From NCBI RefSeq assembly GCF_000284375.1, contig NC_017249.1, positions 7,681,001 through 7,745,000 of the forward strand: a stretch of DNA of 64,000 bases, written 5' to 3'. The stretch is from Bradyrhizobium japonicum USDA 6 (GTDB lineage: Bacteria > Pseudomonadota > Alphaproteobacteria > Rhizobiales > Xanthobacteraceae). Position numbers and translations under genes: made by a program. The notes beneath the pieces were generated by a model. That model was not told the DNA's origin. It saw nothing but the letters and a program-made list of their open reading frames with translations, and did no database searches. Shown piece after piece: positions 36,289 through 45,316 of this stretch; within the stretch, counting starts at the first letter, position 1; each line of letters opens with the position of its first letter.

Positions 36289-36885
36289 ATGAGCGCGATC
36301 CTAATCAAACTCGATAGCTTGTTGCGTGGCTCCCTGCCGGCCTTACGGATCGCGGCAGTGATCGCCGTTGCCGTGTCTGCGACGCTGTCCGCGCCGGCAC
36401 AGGCTCAATGCGTCGATCGCGCCGAACGAGCGCCGTCGTCCGCGGTCAGCGCATTCGTCTCGGACCCCTCGGTTTTGTTGCGACAGTCGAAGAACGACAG
36501 GGACAAGCTTTCGGGCCGGCTCACCGGATTGCTGGTGACCGACATCGCCGCGCTCGATCCGGTTCGGGACATGCTGCGCGAGGCGAGCCAGGCCGACCGT
36601 GTCGCGATCGGCGCCGGTCTTCACCGTGCCGAAGAGCGCTGCATCTCGACCAAGCCCGACGTCGCGCGCCGGATCAGCGAATTCGTTGCCAAGCTGCACG
36701 ACGGGTCCGTCCTCAAAGGATATCTCACGGATCAGGACGCGGCGGCTGCGCCCGTTCCGGGAAGCCCGGCTCCCGCCACGGCCAGCAATGCACCGGCGGG
36801 TCCGGGTGCAAGCGCCGGTCTGATGTCGGGTGAGTGGAAGACCGAACTCGCCGACCCGTTCAAACCCGTTCCCCTTCCCGAGTGA
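36289..36885 (+). CDS. Secreted protein of unknown function (paralogue of 34490 gene)
   Basis: 198 residues from ATG 36289 (a TTG four codons earlier is open). A signal peptide ends near PAQAQ. The middle part FVSDPSVLLRQSKNDRDKL, VRDMLREASQADRVAIGAGL and CISTKPDVARRISEFV mirrors the paralogue upstream, including the conserved Cys shortly after AIGAGL. The C-terminal tail is rich in Ala, Pro and Gly. Its stop is 20 bases before the Wzc start, so it is very likely co-expressed with the co-polymerase. No function is known. Confidence 0.72.
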   Translation: MSAILIKLDSLLRGSLPALRIAAVIAVAVSATLSAPAQAQCVDRAERAPSSAVSAFVSDPSVLLRQSKNDRDKLSGRLTGLLVTDIAALDPVRDMLREASQADRVAIGAGLHRAEERCISTKPDVARRISEFVAKLHDGSVLKGYLTDQDAAAAPVPGSPAPATASNAPAGPGASAGLMSGEWKTELADPFKPVPLPE

Positions 36886-36905
36886 CAACCTCAAGATTCC
36901 CAGAA

Positions 36906-39116
36906 ATGTTTCAGCCACGAGATCAGTTTCCGCAACGCCCGAGATATGCCATCGAGGTCGGTGGCACGACGCTCAGCGCCGAGCGCGCTCTGGACATCGT
37001 ACGCCGCCAATGGCCGCTGATCGTCGCCATCGTGGCTGGTACGCTCGCGATCGTTCTCGTCTACCTGATCGTGGCAACGCCGATGTACACGGCAAATGCG
37101 CGCATCCTGATGGACACGCGCCAAACCCAGGTGCTGGACAAGGATAGCGGAACCGCCAACGCATTGATCGACCCGGGTTTCGTCGACAGCCAGGTCGAGA
37201 TTCTCCAGTCGGACGACCTGCTCCTGTCGATCGTCCGTCGCCTGAAGCTCACCGAGGATCCGGAGTTCAACGGCTCGGATCCCGGATTGATTCCGCTGGT
37301 CATCGGCAAGGTCGTTGCGATGTTCGGGTCGGACGGCCCTCCGAGCAAGGAGCGGGTCGAGCGCGGCGCCGTCGAACTCATGCAGAAGAACCTGAAGGTC
37401 GAGCGCGTGCTGACGACCTATGTCCTCTCCATGAACTTCCGTTCGATCGATCCGAACAAGGCTGCGCAGATCGCCAACGCGATTGCGGACGCCTACATCG
37501 TCGGCGCGCTGGAGGCGAAGTATCAGTCGACCAAGCGCGCCGGCGAGTGGCTCCAGCAGCGCAGCGCCGAGCTGCGTGAGCAGGCGACGGCGAGCGACCG
37601 CGCCGTGCAGACGTTCAAGGCGCAGAACAACATCGTGGGCACCAGCCGGGGTCTGATGAGCGAGCAACAGCTTGCGGACGTCAACTCCCAGCTGATTGCC
37701 GCTCATGCCGCGACCGCCGAGGCCAAGGCCCGCCTCGACCGGATCGAGGCGCTGCTCGACAAGGATCTCGTCCAGCCGACCGTGACGGACGCACTCAACA
37801 ACACGGTGATCACGCGCCTGCGCGCCCAATATCTCGACCTGGCGGCGCAATATGCCGACTGGTCGAGCCGTTACGGCAAGACCCACCAGGCGGCCGTGAA
37901 CCTCGCCAACCGCATGGAAGAGCTGCGCAAGGCGATCGCGGACGAGGTCCGTCGTATCGCGGACGCATATCGCAGCGAGTACGAGATCGCCAAGAGCCGC
38001 GAGACATCGCTCGAGGACAATCTCAAGAATCTCGTATCCCAGGCCGGCAGCACCAGTCAGGCGCAGGTCAAGCTGCGCGACCTCGAGAGCGCGGCGGACA
38101 CTTATCGCAACCTCTACAACAACTTCCTCGAGAAGCTGCAGAACGCGACGCAGAACCAGAGCTTCCCGATCAGCGAAGCGCGCATCATCGGCACGGCCGT
38201 CAAACCCGACAAGAAGAGCTCGCCCAAGACGCTGCTGGCGCTGGCCGGCGGCCTGCTCGGCGGTCTCTGCTTCGGCTTCGGAGCAGCCTTCACGAAAGAA
38301 CTGATGAGCGACGTGCTGCGCTCTCCGAGCGACGTCGAGGATCAGCTCGGGGTGAAATGCCTCGGCGTCCTTCCCGACATCCGCTCGGCGAGGGCTTCGG
38401 CGGATCATCCGGAAGGAAACATATCCAGCTACGTCGTCGAGCATCCGTTCTCGCGGTTCGCGGAGACGTTGCGGAACATCAAGGTGTCGATCGACGTCGC
38501 CCGCCTCTCGCGCGAGGTCAAGGTCATTGGAATCCTGTCGTCCTTGCCGAAAGAGGGAAAAACGACGGTCGCCGCCAATTTCGGTCATCTGACCGCGTTG
38601 ACCGGACATCGCACGCTGCTGATCGACGGCGACCTCCATACCCGCTCGCTGACGAGGGCGCTGGCTCCGCATTCCAAGACCGGCCTGGTCGAAGCCCTCA
38701 AGGATCCGCGCTCGTTCGGCTATCACATCCAGCGCAGCAAGGAGAGCGGGCTCGACTTCCTGCCATCCGTCGTCGCATCGCGCATGGTGAACTCGGCAGA
38801 CGTCATCGCCTCCAAGGCGATGGCTGACCTGCTCGCGGTGGTGCGCGAGGAATACGAATACATCGTCATCGATCTGGCGCCGGTGATGCCGGTCGCCGAC
38901 GCCAAGGCTGTCAGCCATCTCGTCGATGCGATGGTTTATGTCATCGAGTGGGGCCGTACGACCCGCAACGCGCTCCAGGAGTCGATGGCGAGTTCCGAAG
39001 GCATTCAGAAGAAGCTTCTGGGCGCCGTGCTCAATCGCGCCAATCCGAAGATGCTCAAGAGGATCGAGGCGTATAAGGGCTCGCACTACAACAGCTACTA
39101 TGTCGAAGGAGCCTAG
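36906..39116 (+). CDS. Wzc/ExoP-type polysaccharide co-polymerase and tyrosine autokinase
   Basis: 736 residues from ATG 36906; in-frame GTGs at 36882 and 36834 are possible. Domain order: Wzz-type N-terminus with a membrane segment about 36-56; a long periplasmic helical part with a GNVR-like region (GSTSQAQVKLRDLESAA); second membrane segment KTLLALAGGLLGGLCFGF. A cytoplasmic BY-kinase follows with Walker A SSLPKEGKTTVAANF, Walker A-prime LLIDGDLHTRSL and Walker B YIVIDLAPV. The C-terminus YKGSHYNSYYVEGA has the tyrosine cluster that is autophosphorylated. It controls chain length and export together with the Wza-like lipoprotein. Confidence 0.93.
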   Translation: MFQPRDQFPQRPRYAIEVGGTTLSAERALDIVRRQWPLIVAIVAGTLAIVLVYLIVATPMYTANARILMDTRQTQVLDKDSGTANALIDPGFVDSQVEILQSDDLLLSIVRRLKLTEDPEFNGSDPGLIPLVIGKVVAMFGSDGPPSKERVERGAVELMQKNLKVERVLTTYVLSMNFRSIDPNKAAQIANAIADAYIVGALEAKYQSTKRAGEWLQQRSAELREQATASDRAVQTFKAQNNIVGTSRGLMSEQQLADVNSQLIAAHAATAEAKARLDRIEALLDKDLVQPTVTDALNNTVITRLRAQYLDLAAQYADWSSRYGKTHQAAVNLANRMEELRKAIADEVRRIADAYRSEYEIAKSRETSLEDNLKNLVSQAGSTSQAQVKLRDLESAADTYRNLYNNFLEKLQNATQNQSFPISEARIIGTAVKPDKKSSPKTLLALAGGLLGGLCFGFGAAFTKELMSDVLRSPSDVEDQLGVKCLGVLPDIRSARASADHPEGNISSYVVEHPFSRFAETLRNIKVSIDVARLSREVKVIGILSSLPKEGKTTVAANFGHLTALTGHRTLLIDGDLHTRSLTRALAPHSKTGLVEALKDPRSFGYHIQRSKESGLDFLPSVVASRMVNSADVIASKAMADLLAVVREEYEYIVIDLAPVMPVADAKAVSHLVDAMVYVIEWGRTTRNALQESMASSEGIQKKLLGAVLNRANPKMLKRIEAYKGSHYNSYYVEGA

Positions 39117-39900
39117 CGCCACCGAGCCGGCGGCGCAGGCAACGGGGATCGCCTATCGCTGGCTTCTGCGCGGCTCGACCATCGCGCTTGCCGCAGCCGC
39201 GCTGGCGTGGATCGCGGCTATCGCCCCGGATGTGACCAATCCCGCGGTTCCGCAGATTGCAGGACGTGTCGCGCGCGGCGAGCGATATGAAGTCGATCGC
39301 CTGAGACGGATCGTATCGGACAATTTGCCATCCGCCCGTCGCCTCTGCAGCGCCAAGACGCTGCGCGAGCTTCTGCTGCTGCAGCTCGCGATCGCCGACG
39401 AATCGACACGCGCAGGCGACCTGAAGCAGGTCGACCTCGATGCAGACGCCGTCGCGTCGACGAGCCGTGCCTTGCTGGCGTGCGCACCGACTGAAGGACT
39501 GGGCTGGTTCGGCAGCTACTGGGCCGAAATTCGCCAGGCCGGCTTTGGGCCGCGAACGGCGGAACTGCTTGGTCTTTCCTATCGCTTCGCGCCACACGAG
39601 GCCTGGCTCCAGCTCATCCGCGCGCCACTGGCGCTTCGCGCCTTCAATGCGGCCTCGCCCGAGCTCAGGGATTACGCTACCCAGGACTTCGCGGATATCT
39701 TCCAGGCCCGCCTGTTCCCAAGCGCAGCCACGTTCTATCAGGCGGCAGGCGCCGAGGCGCGCGTCGCGCTGCTCGAACGTACCTGCACCGCGCCCGAAGC
39801 TGATCGGGAACTGTTCTGGCATTTCGTCGCGGAGAAAGGCCTGCGAATTCGCCATCGCTGCTATCCAGCCGATGGCGATGGCTTTCGCATGAGCCGCTAG
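39100..39900 (+). CDS. Membrane-anchored protein of unknown function, coupled to the Wzc gene
   Basis: 266 residues from ATG 39100, overlapping the Wzc gene end by 17 bases; the open frame reaching 38926 is the Wzc gene in another frame. One membrane segment, about residues 22-42 (GSTIALAAAALAWIAAIAP), then a helical domain probably in the periplasm with several Cys residues (RRLCSAKTLRE, LLACAPTEGLGW, ERTCTAPEADRE). I do not recognise a family. The overlap with the co-polymerase gene suggests a role in polymer assembly or export. Confidence 0.7.
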   Translation: MSKEPSATEPAAQATGIAYRWLLRGSTIALAAAALAWIAAIAPDVTNPAVPQIAGRVARGERYEVDRLRRIVSDNLPSARRLCSAKTLRELLLLQLAIADESTRAGDLKQVDLDADAVASTSRALLACAPTEGLGWFGSYWAEIRQAGFGPRTAELLGLSYRFAPHEAWLQLIRAPLALRAFNAASPELRDYATQDFADIFQARLFPSAATFYQAAGAEARVALLERTCTAPEADRELFWHFVAEKGLRIRHRCYPADGDGFRMSR

Positions 39901-39901
39901 G

Positions 39902-41062
39902 CTATTTCAGCTCGGTTCGCGGCACGCCCTGCGAGGGATTTTCGGGCAGGTATTGCAGGAAGAATTTGGTCAGGCCGCGACGGCTGCGCAGGATCGGCGA
40001 TTCGAAGTACTTCCAGGAAATGTGCGCGACAGCGCAGGAGATCACGAAACCGATGGCTGCGCCCGCGGTGATCTTGACGCTGTCGGGCACCGACATCCCG
40101 CCATAGAGCGTCAGCGCCTTGCCGAGCGGGTTCGGGATGAAGTTGTGGACGAGATAGAAGCCGTAGCTGATCTTCCCGAGATGCTTGAGCGGCTTCCATT
40201 CCAGCGCCTGGACAAAGACACTGTCCTGGTTGGCGCGTACCCACCAGACCAGCGCGACCAGGCAAAGCCCGATCGCAATGTCGATCGCGGGGGAAAGATA
40301 CGAAGGGGCCTCGTAGATCACGCCGTTCGAGCACAGCGCGAACGCGACGATAAGGAGACAGGCAAATATGCCGTTGCCGTTCGGGGCCCATCCCTGCCTG
40401 CGAAGATGCAGGATCGTGATCGCGCCACCGAAGGCGATCAGGCTGAAATTCCAGGGCGACAAGGTGTGGATGGCGGTGTGATTGAAGCCCGATGAATACA
40501 TCAGGAAATGGCCGATCAACCCGAGGGCGACGACGCTCATGCAGGTGACGAAATGGCGCTCCAGCGGAAGCAGGATGAACAGGAAGGGCGCGATCACGTA
40601 GAACTGCTGCTCGACCGAGAGCGTCCAGAGCACGCCGAACGGACCGGCGGTCCCGCCGATGACGCTGCCGATCCAGTAGTTGGACAGGTACACGACGTGA
40701 TAGCGGAAGCCGAGATCGGGCCCCGCGTGCTGAAAATAGGACCGGGTCAGGAACAGGATGGCTAGAAGCGCATAATATGCGGGAAAGATGCGCGTCGCCC
40801 GCTTGACCCAGAAGGTGACGATTTCCGCCGCGGGCCGGGACGCGGCCGTCTCGGCCTTGCCTCGCTGCCTGTTGAGCTCGCCGATGATCAGGAAGCCGCT
40901 CAGGATGAAGAAGATCCAGACGCCGACGCTGCCCGAGTAGAACTGCAGTCCGCACTTGTGATTGAGGTAGACCAGGACCACCGAGAGACCGCGCAGCCCG
41001 TTGAAGCCCAAGATGCTGCCCGACTTCTCGGTGTTGACGCGCTCAGATCCAGGTAAAGGCAT
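39902..41062 (-). CDS. OafA-type membrane O-acyltransferase
   Basis: 386 residues from ATG 41062. Motifs: LRGLSVVLVYLNHKCG (His), WVKRATRIFPAYYALL (RxxRIxP) and WTLSVEQQFYVIAP. About ten membrane segments, closest in pattern to classic OafA/NodX proteins. It should modify a surface glycan. It ends one base after the convergent gene at 39900 and is followed upstream by the glycosidase at 41096, 33 bases away on the same strand. Confidence 0.87.
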   Translation of the reverse strand: MPLPGSERVNTEKSGSILGFNGLRGLSVVLVYLNHKCGLQFYSGSVGVWIFFILSGFLIIGELNRQRGKAETAASRPAAEIVTFWVKRATRIFPAYYALLAILFLTRSYFQHAGPDLGFRYHVVYLSNYWIGSVIGGTAGPFGVLWTLSVEQQFYVIAPFLFILLPLERHFVTCMSVVALGLIGHFLMYSSGFNHTAIHTLSPWNFSLIAFGGAITILHLRRQGWAPNGNGIFACLLIVAFALCSNGVIYEAPSYLSPAIDIAIGLCLVALVWWVRANQDSVFVQALEWKPLKHLGKISYGFYLVHNFIPNPLGKALTLYGGMSVPDSVKITAGAAIGFVISCAVAHISWKYFESPILRSRRGLTKFFLQYLPENPSQGVPRTELK

Positions 41063-41095
41063 TGCAGTTTCTTTTCTTCACACGGAGACCGAAAG

Positions 41096-42247
41096 CTACA
41101 GTCCCCTGGTTCTCAACTCAGTCGATTCTTCAGCCGAGAGGCGGCCGCCGGCAAATTCCGAAAGAAGGAAAAGCGCAACCTTGGGCCTGTCGATCTCGTA
41201 CATCAGCCCGAACCTGTTCTCCGGCGGCTTCTTCTGCGGCTCGTCGAACAGCTCGTAGACCATCACGCTCTCGATCTCGACGTCCTTCTGGTTCTTCAGA
41301 TATTGGAAGGTGTCCCGCAGCGACCGGAGGCATTGCTCAGTCAGGGGATCGCCGGGCCGATTTCCATAGGCTGGCTTGTAGATCTCGGCGCAATTGACCT
41401 CGTTGAACGTCACCGGGCGGTGATAGGACGCCAGCTTCTTGAAGAGGTCGAAGGGCGGATTGCGTCCATTCCAGTGCCGATGCGGGTTCTGCCCCGCCAC
41501 CTCGTAATAGTGGTAGGAGATCACGTCGTATTTCACGCCGCGGGACTCCATGAAGTCGAGGAAGCCCAGCATCGTCGACGTCGTGTTCAGCACCTTGCGC
41601 AGATGACTTCCGGTCTCGCGGTTGATCTGGTCGATGGCATCGGACGCGCCGTGCAACACCTGGGCCCAGTCTTCCATCACCGGCATTTCGAAGTCTGCCG
41701 CGGTCATGCCGCGCCCGAACAGCTTCTTCCCGTCGGAATCGACCGCGAACAGGTTGATCTCGTTCTCCAGCTCCCAGTCGGACACATCGTCCTTGAATTG
41801 CCGGACGAACGCGTAGGTGCGATCGAAGCCCTGCCGGTAGAGCGCGTCCCGGTCTCCCTTGGGGTACCGGCCCTTGTCGGTGCGGTCACCGTAGCGGAAG
41901 GGGAAGTTGATCAGAGGATGAAGCGTGATCGAATATTTTCTGGCGAGCGCAATGGTTTGCCGGAACATCGCAGCTTCGCCCGGCTCGGCATCTTGCGTCA
42001 GGTTGAGACCGGTCCTGTATTGCGTGAGCCCGCGCTCCCTCATGAGCTGAAAGATCGGCGCGAGATCCCTGCGCTTTTGCGGCGGTCCGCCGACCCCCCA
42101 CTCCAACGCGTTCGCATGAGAACAGGCGGCGGCGATCGCCCAGCTGACGAGCAACGGCAAGGCGACGAACTTGGCGAGGCGATGGCTCAATCTGCAAGGC
42201 TCGGCGTTTCGGGGGGGCAAATCGTCAAAGGGGCAGCAACGAATCAC
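41096..42247 (-). CDS. Secreted clan GH-A-like glycosidase
   Basis: 383 residues from GTG 42247. A hydrophobic signal segment about 26-45 ends near HANALEW, so the first 20 residues may not be translated and a TTG near 42190 is an alternative. The barrel has DWELENEINL (Glu 163 of Asn-Glu) and VTFNEVNCAE (Glu 283) as acid/base and nucleophile. Third glycosidase-like protein of this type in the locus; the others are at 14138 and 21644. Likely periplasmic or secreted and acting on the locus polymer, by inference. Confidence 0.75.
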   Translation of the reverse strand: MIRCCPFDDLPPRNAEPCRLSHRLAKFVALPLLVSWAIAAACSHANALEWGVGGPPQKRRDLAPIFQLMRERGLTQYRTGLNLTQDAEPGEAAMFRQTIALARKYSITLHPLINFPFRYGDRTDKGRYPKGDRDALYRQGFDRTYAFVRQFKDDVSDWELENEINLFAVDSDGKKLFGRGMTAADFEMPVMEDWAQVLHGASDAIDQINRETGSHLRKVLNTTSTMLGFLDFMESRGVKYDVISYHYYEVAGQNPHRHWNGRNPPFDLFKKLASYHRPVTFNEVNCAEIYKPAYGNRPGDPLTEQCLRSLRDTFQYLKNQKDVEIESVMVYELFDEPQKKPPENRFGLMYEIDRPKVALFLLSEFAGGRLSAEESTELRTRGL

Positions 42248-42310
42248 ATGCTACAAAATGCAGGTGCTGCAAAATGCAGGCCGTTTCCCCTCTGCACGGG
42301 CGGCGTGCGG

Positions 42311-42336
42311 GTCGGGCGCGGCAACGCGCGCCCGAC
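42311..42336 (-). terminator. Hairpin after the priming transferase gene
   Basis: GTCGGGCGCG (42311-42320) and CGCGCCCGAC (42327-42336): perfect 10-bp stem, 6-base loop, 11 bases beyond the stop of the minus-strand gene ending at 42348. Very GC-rich and no T-run, so a moderate terminator candidate separating it from the glycosidase gene. Confidence 0.55.
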
Positions 42337-42347
42337 GTCGGCCTGGC

Positions 42348-43772
42348 TCAGTAGGCTTCCTGATGGATCAGCGCCAGTGCGGTCTTCAGGATGATTCTGA
42401 AGTCGAGCCAGATGCTCCAATTGCTGACGTACCAGATGTCGTACTCGACCCGCTTTTCCATCAGATCGATGGTCGGCGTCTCGCCGCGGAAGCCGTTGAC
42501 CTGGGCCCAACCGGTCAGGCCCGGCTTCATGTGATGCCGGTACACGTAGTTGCTGATGATCGGGTCGTAGTAATTGTCGTGCGCGAGCGCATGCGGGCGC
42601 GGCCCGACCAGCGACATCTCGCCGCGCAGAACGTTCCAGAGCTGCGGCAGCTCGTCGATGCTGGTCCGCCGCAGCACGCGGCCGACACGGGTCACGCGCG
42701 CGTCGCTCTTCGTCGCCTGCGTGACGACATGACCGTTCTCCGCCACCGTCATCGAGCGGAACTTCCAGATATCGAATTGCTTGCCGTTGAAGCCGCGCCG
42801 GGCCTGCTTGAAGATCACATTGCCCTTGGAATCGAGCTTGATCATGATCGCAGCCGTGATCAGCAGCGGCGCCAGCAACAGCAGCGCGAACGAGGCAAGG
42901 CCGATGTCGAGGCAGCGCTTCTGCGCCTGCTCGAACACGCTGAGCGGCGCGCGCTGGATCTCGATCGCGACCGTGCCGCTGACGGGCTGGAACGGACGCG
43001 AGACCAGATCGGCGATCGGGAAATCCGGCAGAAGACGGATCGGCTGGGGAACAACGCGCAGGTGCTGGCTCAGCTTCTGGAGAAGCGGCATCTCGTCCCA
43101 GTCGATGACCAGGAGATATTCTTCCACATCCGCCGTGCGCGCCTGACGGGTGATGTCGCGAATCTCACTATCCCAGCCCGCGCCTTCCTCCGACGGATCG
43201 AGCACGAAATGCCGCACGACGTTGAAGCCGTGCTTGCGCAGATCCTTGAACCGGGTCGAGGTGAAATCGAGAGGCTTGAGGCTGAGCAGCACGACCTTGC
43301 GGTCCACCAGGCGGCCCTTGGCGTAGCTCGAGGTCAGCGCGAGACGCCACAGTACGCGCAGACCGCCCAGGGCGACGCCGCCGGTGGCCGCGAACAGCAG
43401 CGTGGTTCCGCGCGACAGGTCCGCGGACGATTTGAGCAGGAACGCCTCGACGGCGAGAATGGTCAGCGAGATCAGCCAGACCACCAGCGCCTTGCGCAGC
43501 TGCCAGACCGTGTTCATCAGACGATGGTGATCGTAGACGCCCTGGAAGTAAGCGATCGTCACGAACACCGCGCCGACGACCAGACCTGCTCCGACAGATG
43601 AGTCCTGCTCGATCACGAGCACGCGATACAGGCCGCTTGCCGCAAAATAGCTGAGCAGCACGGCGACGAAGTCTCCGGCGATCAAAGCCACTTGCAGGGG
43701 TCTTTGGAGGGCACCGCGTCGGTTCGAGATAACCGAATAATAATTTTCCGAACCGTAAGTTGCTACAGCCAT
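42348..43772 (-). CDS. Undecaprenyl-phosphate hexose-1-phosphate transferase (priming glycosyltransferase)
   Basis: 474 residues from ATG 43772 (GAGG five bases upstream). Four N-terminal membrane segments and a CoA-binding-like region (residues 1-270) are followed by the sugar-transferase domain: membrane-entering helix [42 protein letters not shown] (Asp-Glu catalytic pair), [10 protein letters not shown] and [16 protein letters not shown]. This is the WcaJ/ExoY/PssA type that loads the first hexose phosphate on undecaprenyl phosphate. It is transcribed alone from the 43.8-44.1 kb regulatory region. Confidence 0.93.
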   Translation of the reverse strand: MAVATYGSENYYSVISNRRGALQRPLQVALIAGDFVAVLLSYFAASGLYRVLVIEQDSSVGAGLVVGAVFVTIAYFQGVYDHHRLMNTVWQLRKALVVWLISLTILAVEAFLLKSSADLSRGTTLLFAATGGVALGGLRVLWRLALTSSYAKGRLVDRKVVLLSLKPLDFTSTRFKDLRKHGFNVVRHFVLDPSEEGAGWDSEIRDITRQARTADVEEYLLVIDWDEMPLLQKLSQHLRVVPQPIRLLPDFPIADLVSRPFQPVSGTVAIEIQRAPLSVFEQAQKRCLDIGLASFALLLLAPLLITAAIMIKLDSKGNVIFKQARRGFNGKQFDIWKFRSMTVAENGHVVTQATKSDARVTRVGRVLRRTSIDELPQLWNVLRGEMSLVGPRPHALAHDNYYDPIISNYVYRHHMKPGLTGWAQVNGFRGETPTIDLMEKRVEYDIWYVSNWSIWLDFRIILKTALALIHQEAY

Positions 43773-43950
43773 CCGAACCTCGCTGCCTCGTCACCTCTCG
43801 CAATCAGAATTGCGAGCAAATCGATCTAATTTTTTCGACGTGCGCCGGAGTATATCTTAACTAAACAAAGCGACATTGCGGCACTGCACCGAAAAAATCA
43901 AATCGATTTTCATGCAATGCAGCGTCGCACCAAAGCAATGCTCAAACTAC

Positions 43951-43966
43951 TGTCACACACGTGACA
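43951..43966. promoter_or_regulatory. Perfect palindrome TGTCAC-ACAC-GTGACA, putative operator
   Basis: A 16-bp site with 6-bp arms and a 4-bp spacer, 179 bases upstream of the priming transferase start. Size and symmetry fit a dimeric helix-turn-helix regulator; which one is unknown. Confidence 0.4.
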
Positions 43967-44034
43967 ATTAAGCGGGCATCACGCCGCGTTTCGCACCAAA
44001 TCGCGTCATTTTCGCACAGCATTGTCGCGCGCAT

Positions 44035-44050
44035 TTGAACGGCTGTTCAA
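44035..44050. promoter_or_regulatory. Perfect palindrome TTGAAC-GGCT-GTTCAA, putative operator
   Basis: Same 6-4-6 geometry as the site at 43951, with different arms, 84 bp away (eight helical turns). It is 67 bases before the GTG start at 44118. Confidence 0.4.
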
Positions 44051-44117
44051 CCATGCCGCTTAAGCCGTTATTAGGCCGCGGCCATTAACACTCGTGACCA
44101 ATTCGAGGAGTTGCGTC

Positions 44118-44441
44118 GTGAGTACGGTTGCCATTTTCAGTCTGCTGATCGGATCGTTGCTGGGAGGCCGATTCCGGATCTTCATCCTGCCGCCCGCCAT
44201 CGTTCTCGGCGCCACGATCCTCGGTGTGGGCTCCGCCTGGCAGGGACATGATTCAGCTCACATCGTTGTGACGATCCTCGTCTTCGCGTCGGTGCTCCAG
44301 CTTGGCTATATCTGCGGCGCGGTTCTGGTCCGCGCGCGAGCGGCCTCCTATCGTGGCAAGGCCGCACCATCGTTCGACAGCGGCAACTCGGCCAGCCTCG
44401 CGCAAGCTTGGGGACGGGTGATTCGCAGCGCTGGTGAATGA
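44118..44441 (+). CDS. Small membrane protein (107 aa), unknown
   Basis: Starts at GTG 44118, which has GAGGAG spaced about 7 bases, in preference to the GTG at 44094. Three hydrophobic segments: VAIFSLLIGSLLGG, FILPPAIVLGATILGVG and AHIVVTILVFASVLQLGYI. A polar tail follows. No family recognised. It is divergent from the priming transferase and shares its regulatory region, so a link to the polysaccharide locus is possible but unproven. Confidence 0.65.
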   Translation: MSTVAIFSLLIGSLLGGRFRIFILPPAIVLGATILGVGSAWQGHDSAHIVVTILVFASVLQLGYICGAVLVRARAASYRGKAAPSFDSGNSASLAQAWGRVIRSAGE

Positions 44442-44553
44442 TCGGGCGGGCGCAGGCTTGCCGGCGGGGGTGGAAAAAAACCTGTTCGGGCACCCAAATT
44501 CGCCGATAGCATATTGACATCTCGGGCGAAGCTCTCTGAAAGAGTTGCACCCC

Positions 44554-45288
44554 ATGTCCATGATTGCGCCCCGAAATTCGCCCCGGCCGAAGCTACCGAA
44601 CGGCGTGCGCATCTATGCGATCAGCGATATCCACGGCTGCGCGCATCTGCTCGAGCAGATGTTCGCCGTGATCGATGCGGACATGGCCAACAGCCGGCCG
44701 TATCGCGCGATCGAGGTCTTCCTCGGTGATTACATCGATCGCGGACCCGACTCGCGCCATACCCTCGATCTCCTGATCAACCGCAGCCGCCGCCGCAACA
44801 CCGTCTTTCTCAAGGGCAATCACGAGGCCTATTTCACCTCGGTGCTGGAAGATCCCGCCCGCGCCGCAGAATGGTTTCAGTTCGGCGGGCTCCAGACCCT
44901 GATGTCGTACGGCGTGTCGGCCGCACCCGGCATTGGCAAGGACGAGTTGCCCGATCTGGTGCGCGAGCTCACATCCGTGATGCCGCCGGAGCACATCGCG
45001 TTCCTGCGCCAGTTGCGGCCGACCTTCACATGCGGCGACTTCTTCTTCGTCCATGCAGGGGTGCGTCCGGGAATTCCGCTCTCCGAGCAGCGCGAGCAGG
45101 ACCTGTTGTGGATCAGGGACGAGTTCCTGCAAAGCAACAGGCGCTTCGGCAAATACGTCGTGCACGGCCACACGCCGGTGAAGCAGGCCGAGCTGCTCGA
45201 GAACCGGGCCAACATCGATACCGGGGCCTATGCCACCGGAAACCTGACGCTGCTGTCCATTCAGGGCAACAGCATGCTCGCGATCTAG
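44554..45288 (+). CDS. Serine/threonine-type metallophosphoesterase
   Basis: 244 residues from ATG 44554 (an upstream TTG adds three). The metallophosphatase signatures are all present: ISDIHGC (metal ligands Asp and His), FLGDYIDRGPDS, LKGNHEAY, FVHAGV and VHGHTPV. This PrpA/ApaH-like set predicts a Mn- or Fe-dependent protein phosphatase in the cytoplasm. It could oppose a kinase of the locus, but nothing in sequence shows that. Confidence 0.9.
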   Translation: MSMIAPRNSPRPKLPNGVRIYAISDIHGCAHLLEQMFAVIDADMANSRPYRAIEVFLGDYIDRGPDSRHTLDLLINRSRRRNTVFLKGNHEAYFTSVLEDPARAAEWFQFGGLQTLMSYGVSAAPGIGKDELPDLVRELTSVMPPEHIAFLRQLRPTFTCGDFFFVHAGVRPGIPLSEQREQDLLWIRDEFLQSNRRFGKYVVHGHTPVKQAELLENRANIDTGAYATGNLTLLSIQGNSMLAI

Positions 45289-45316
45289 CGGCCTCGCTCG
45301 CGCGCCGTACCAGGCG

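Larger units (their letters stand above)
43773..44117. other. Divergent regulatory region of the priming transferase gene
   Basis: 345 bases, clearly AT-richer than the neighbouring genes. It holds two perfect 6-4-6 palindromes (43951-43966 and 44035-44050) and a 10-bp direct repeat TCGCACCAAA at 43925-43934 and 43991-44000. No coding sequence is supported. Confidence 0.55.

Noticed and set aside
44514..44553. TTGACA as a -35 box before the phosphatase gene
   Set aside because: No acceptable -10 sequence at 16-18 bases; not called.
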